A stretch of 7,731 nucleotides of DNA from CAMYLR01 sp041577935 (lineage in GTDB: Bacteria; Gemmatimonadota; Gemmatimonadetes; JACCXV01; JAHWKZ01): assembly GCA_041577935.1 (NCBI GenBank), contig JBFGIA010000098.1, forward strand, positions 1 to 7,731, in the 5' to 3' direction. The notes below the pieces were generated by a model. That model saw only the letters and a list, made by a program, of their open reading frames with translations. It ran no database searches and was not told where the DNA came from. The position numbers and the translations under genes are program-made. Positions 6,634 to 7,731 of this stretch are shown here, one piece after another (the stretch's first letter is position 1; each line of letters begins with the position of its first letter).

Positions 6634-7237
6634 AGCGCCTCACGATCAATCCACCAAAGACGAGGTGCAGCCCGCCGAAGCCGATCGCCAACAGCGGATT
6701 GGCCCAACTGGTTGGTGCCGCCAACGCGATAAGACCCAAGACCATGAATCCAGCGCCCATGATCGGCACCAGTCGTACCGAAAACATGCCGCCGGTTACC
6801 ACGCCAACACCGTAGAGCAGCAACCACACACCGGGGATCGGGTTGAGGACCTCGGCACGATAGAGTGCAGCGGTCAACGCGATGGCGGCGATCACCGGTG
6901 GCGTGAGTCCGAGCATGAACCGTCGACCGACACCACGCGACAACCGTTCACCCCGATGCTTGGCCTTTTTGAGCATGAAGATGCCCCCGACCGTTGCCGC
7001 CAGCAGCGCATCCAGGACCCAAAGCGGGAGCCACTGGTCGGCGAGATCGGGGGAAGAGACGAGTGCCGCGGTGGCCAATGCCGAGACACCCATGATGATG
7101 CCGCCCCAACCGGGCACGGAGGTGAAAGCGCGCGACGATTCCATCGTCTCGCGGATGTACTCGAGGTTATCGATCGCCCGCGAGTGGAGGGTGACCGGGT
7201 CCCCGGGTTCGGACCTCAGAGGCTGGGACGCAGACAT
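6623..7237 (-). CDS. Six-helix membrane protein of unknown function
   Basis: From ATG 7237 this is a 204-aa protein. A polar N-terminus (1-40) carries the segment AIDNLEYIRETMESSRAFTSVPGWGG, split here as AIDNLEYIRETMES (21-34) and SRAFTSVPGWGG (35-46). About six hydrophobic segments follow: roughly 43-61, 70-90, 108-127, 134-154, 156-174 and 180-200. A basic cytoplasmic-type loop (KKAKHRGERLSRGVGRR, 90-106) separates helices two and three. I recall proteins with an IRETME...FT.VPGWGG start next to HTH_34 regulators in GC-rich phyla, but know of no assigned function. The frame continues upstream to a TTG at 7273, but that TTG is part of the presumed -35 element, so I choose ATG 7237. It is first in the apparent four-gene operon and could be a membrane partner or sensor for the regulator. 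Confidence 0.8.
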   Translation of the reverse strand: MSASQPLRSEPGDPVTLHSRAIDNLEYIRETMESSRAFTSVPGWGGIIMGVSALATAALVSSPDLADQWLPLWVLDALLAATVGGIFMLKKAKHRGERLSRGVGRRFMLGLTPPVIAAIALTAALYRAEVLNPIPGVWLLLYGVGVVTGGMFSVRLVPIMGAGFMVLGLIALAAPTSWANPLLAIGFGGLHLVFGGLIVRRYGG

Positions 7238-7244
7238 GACCAAT

Positions 7245-7273
7245 AGCGTACCCAGATTGTATGCTAATGTCAA
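7245..7273 (-). promoter_or_regulatory. Probable sigma70-type promoter of the leftward envelope operon
   Basis: On the minus strand TTGACA (7273-7268) is a perfect -35 hexamer. Seventeen bases later is TACGCT (7250-7245), a modest -10; transcription would then begin about at the ATG (7237), giving a leaderless mRNA. An alternative -10, TACAAT (7261-7256), fits the consensus better but lacks a good -35 at the right spacing. In both cases the CAAGTACTTG palindrome (7271-7280) overlaps or abuts the -35, as expected for a repressor site. No strong Shine-Dalgarno precedes the ATG. Confidence 0.5.
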
Positions 7274-7294
7274 GTACTTGGTGTTGCAAAGTTA
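7271..7294. repeat. Operator-like motif, copy 2 (over the operon promoter)
   Basis: The plus strand reads CAAGTACTTGGT, four bases (GTTG), then CAAAGTTA, matching the copy at 6213-6236 at 20 of 24 positions in the same orientation; all four differences are in the central block. The perfect 10-bp palindrome CAAGTACTTG shares three bases with the -35 hexamer TTGACA of the leftward promoter. It also sits upstream of the divergent dehydrogenase gene, so a bound regulator could affect both directions. Confidence 0.6.
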
Positions 7295-7296
7295 CA

Positions 7297-7319
7297 TCGA
7301 ACAAATCAATTCGGTTCGA
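7297..7319. repeat. Inverted repeat in the divergent intergenic region
   Basis: TCGAAC (7297-7302) and GTTCGA (7314-7319) are perfect 6-bp arms separated by 11 bp. The spacing suits a dimeric regulator binding about two helical turns, or a hairpin in the dehydrogenase leader. Short arms like this can occur by chance. Confidence 0.3.
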
Positions 7320-7341
7320 AACTTGCAAATTGAGGGGAATC

Positions 7342-7383
7342 ATGTCAGTAGACGATCAGAGGCCAAGAAACCGTGCCACGTAA
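7342..7383 (+). CDS. Possible 13-codon leader ORF
   Basis: The ATG at 7342 is preceded by TTGAGGGG, with GAGG six bases ahead of it, one of the best ribosome-binding sites on this strand. The ORF reads MSVDDQRPRNRAT and stops at TAA 7381-7383, 83 bases before the dehydrogenase ATG. It could be a leader peptide, or a chance ORF in a leader region. Nothing else supports translation. Confidence 0.25.
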   Translation: MSVDDQRPRNRAT

Positions 7384-7388
7384 CTGTA

Positions 7389-7415
7389 GAACAGCGAGAT
7401 TCTATCGCACGGTTC
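7389..7415 (+). other. Possible leader stem-loop after the mini-ORF
   Basis: GAAC (7389-7392) pairs with GTTC (7412-7415) and GCGA (7394-7397) with TCGC (7405-7408), around a 7-base loop and a small internal loop. No T-tract follows, so it is not an intrinsic terminator. It begins 5 bases after the mini-ORF stop. The stem is short and may be chance. Confidence 0.2.
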
Positions 7416-7466
7416 GTTGAATCGGAGCGGAATATCAATCCTCGGACAAGGGGTTACGCACACTCG

Positions 7467-7731
7467 ATGAAGACCAAGTATTCGATAATTGGGCTCGGCA
7501 AACTAGGCGCTAGCATGGCTGCCGGTATCGCCAGCCGCGGGTTTGAGGTGATCGGCGTAGACGTGAACGAGAACGCGGTGCGCTTGCTGAATGACGGCCA
7601 CGCACCGGCACAAGAGACCGGTTTGGAGGACCTCGTCGCTGCGAACAAAAAACGGCTCAAGGGGACGATGAGCCATCGCGAGGCGGTGCTCGGTTCGGAC
7701 GTCTCGTTTGTGATCGTTCCCACGCCGAGCA
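7467..7731 (+). CDS. UDP-glucose/GDP-mannose dehydrogenase family protein, N-terminus (3' partial)
   Basis: The gene runs off the right edge after 88 codons. It begins MKTKYSIIGLGKLGASMAAG, a Rossmann NAD-binding loop (GLGKLG, residues 9-14), followed by the acidic end of the second strand (GFEVIGVDVN). Further family marks are ETGLEDLV (compare EPGLEEL in homologues) and SDVSFVIVPTPS, like the aDvifiaVPTP block of UDP-glucose and UDP-N-acetyl-mannosamine dehydrogenases. Such enzymes oxidise sugar nucleotides to uronic acids for capsule, O-antigen or exopolysaccharide. The exact sugar cannot be told because the catalytic cysteine region lies outside the window. The frame stays open upstream, but family length at the Rossmann strand favours ATG 7467. 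AAGGGG lies 13 bases ahead, further than ideal. It is divergent from the envelope operon. Confidence 0.88.
   Translation, partial: MKTKYSIIGLGKLGASMAAGIASRGFEVIGVDVNENAVRLLNDGHAPAQETGLEDLVAANKKRLKGTMSHREAVLGSDVSFVIVPTPS

Larger units (their letters stand above)
7274..7466. other. Divergent intergenic region with no assured gene
   Basis: This 193-bp stretch, more AT-rich than the genes around it, separates the leftward envelope operon from the rightward dehydrogenase gene. It holds most of operator-like copy 2, the 7297-7319 inverted repeat, and an imperfect inverted pair TTGCAAAGTT (7284-7293) / AACTTGCAA (7320-7328). It also contains a possible 13-codon ORF (7342-7383) and a weak stem-loop (7389-7415). 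I could not pick a convincing rightward promoter. Confidence 0.7.

Noticed and set aside
6569..7246. Plus-strand open frame of 225 codons opposite the regulator and six-helix protein genes
   Set aside because: Polar, His/Arg/Gln-rich sequence without motifs; it is the complement of a convincing membrane protein.
7472..7482. CCAAGTATTCG near the dehydrogenase start, considered as a third copy of the operator-like motif
   Set aside because: It breaks the palindrome and lacks the flanking CAAAGTTA; it encodes ordinary N-terminal residues of the dehydrogenase.

Overview
The window is GC-rich, densely packed bacterial chromosome. Coding runs almost wall to wall, genes overlap by 4 to 11 bases, and several starts are TTG or GTG. 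Nothing in it looks phage- or transposon-derived. The style (a PurN with the GGxGMYG loop, a six-helix membrane protein beside a stand-alone winged-helix regulator, a small lysine-rich two-helix membrane protein) reminds me of Gemmatimonadota or a neighbouring phylum. That is recollection and low confidence; a tree of PurH or UppS would settle it.

Left half, rightward strand (1-4174): the 3' part of a HerA/FtsK-like ATPase gene overlaps purN by 4 bases, purN overlaps purH by 8 bases, and after 33 bases comes a gene for an 82-residue membrane protein. purN and purH encode the two folate-dependent formyl transfer steps of purine synthesis (step 3 and the last two steps to IMP). Their coupling to each other makes sense; their coupling to a HerA-like ATPase is unexplained.

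Right half, leftward strand (7237 down to 4164): four tightly packed genes form an apparent operon. They encode a six-helix membrane protein of unknown function, a winged-helix regulator, an undecaprenyl-diphosphate-synthase-like cis-prenyltransferase, and a CreD-like inner membrane protein. Junctions are an 11-base overlap (or a 7-base gap from the alternative start), a 5-base gap and a 4-base overlap. Two good Shine-Dalgarno sequences inside upstream genes drive TTG starts of the last two genes. The content points to the cell envelope. A 24-base motif with 20 identities, centred on the palindrome CAAGTACTTG, occurs both over the probable operon promoter and inside the first codons of uppS. 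It is a good candidate operator for the regulator encoded between the two copies.

The two operons converge and their last coding bases overlap by 11 bp at 4164-4174. At the right edge, a 193-bp, more AT-rich, divergent intergenic region (7274-7466) holds an inverted repeat and a possible 13-codon leader ORF. It is followed by the 5' end of a UDP-glucose/GDP-mannose dehydrogenase gene, again an envelope-polysaccharide function.

No rRNA, tRNA, CRISPR array or insertion sequence was seen. The best candidate for something undescribed is the regulated membrane protein/winged-helix/UppS/CreD-like operon with its repeated operator-like motif.
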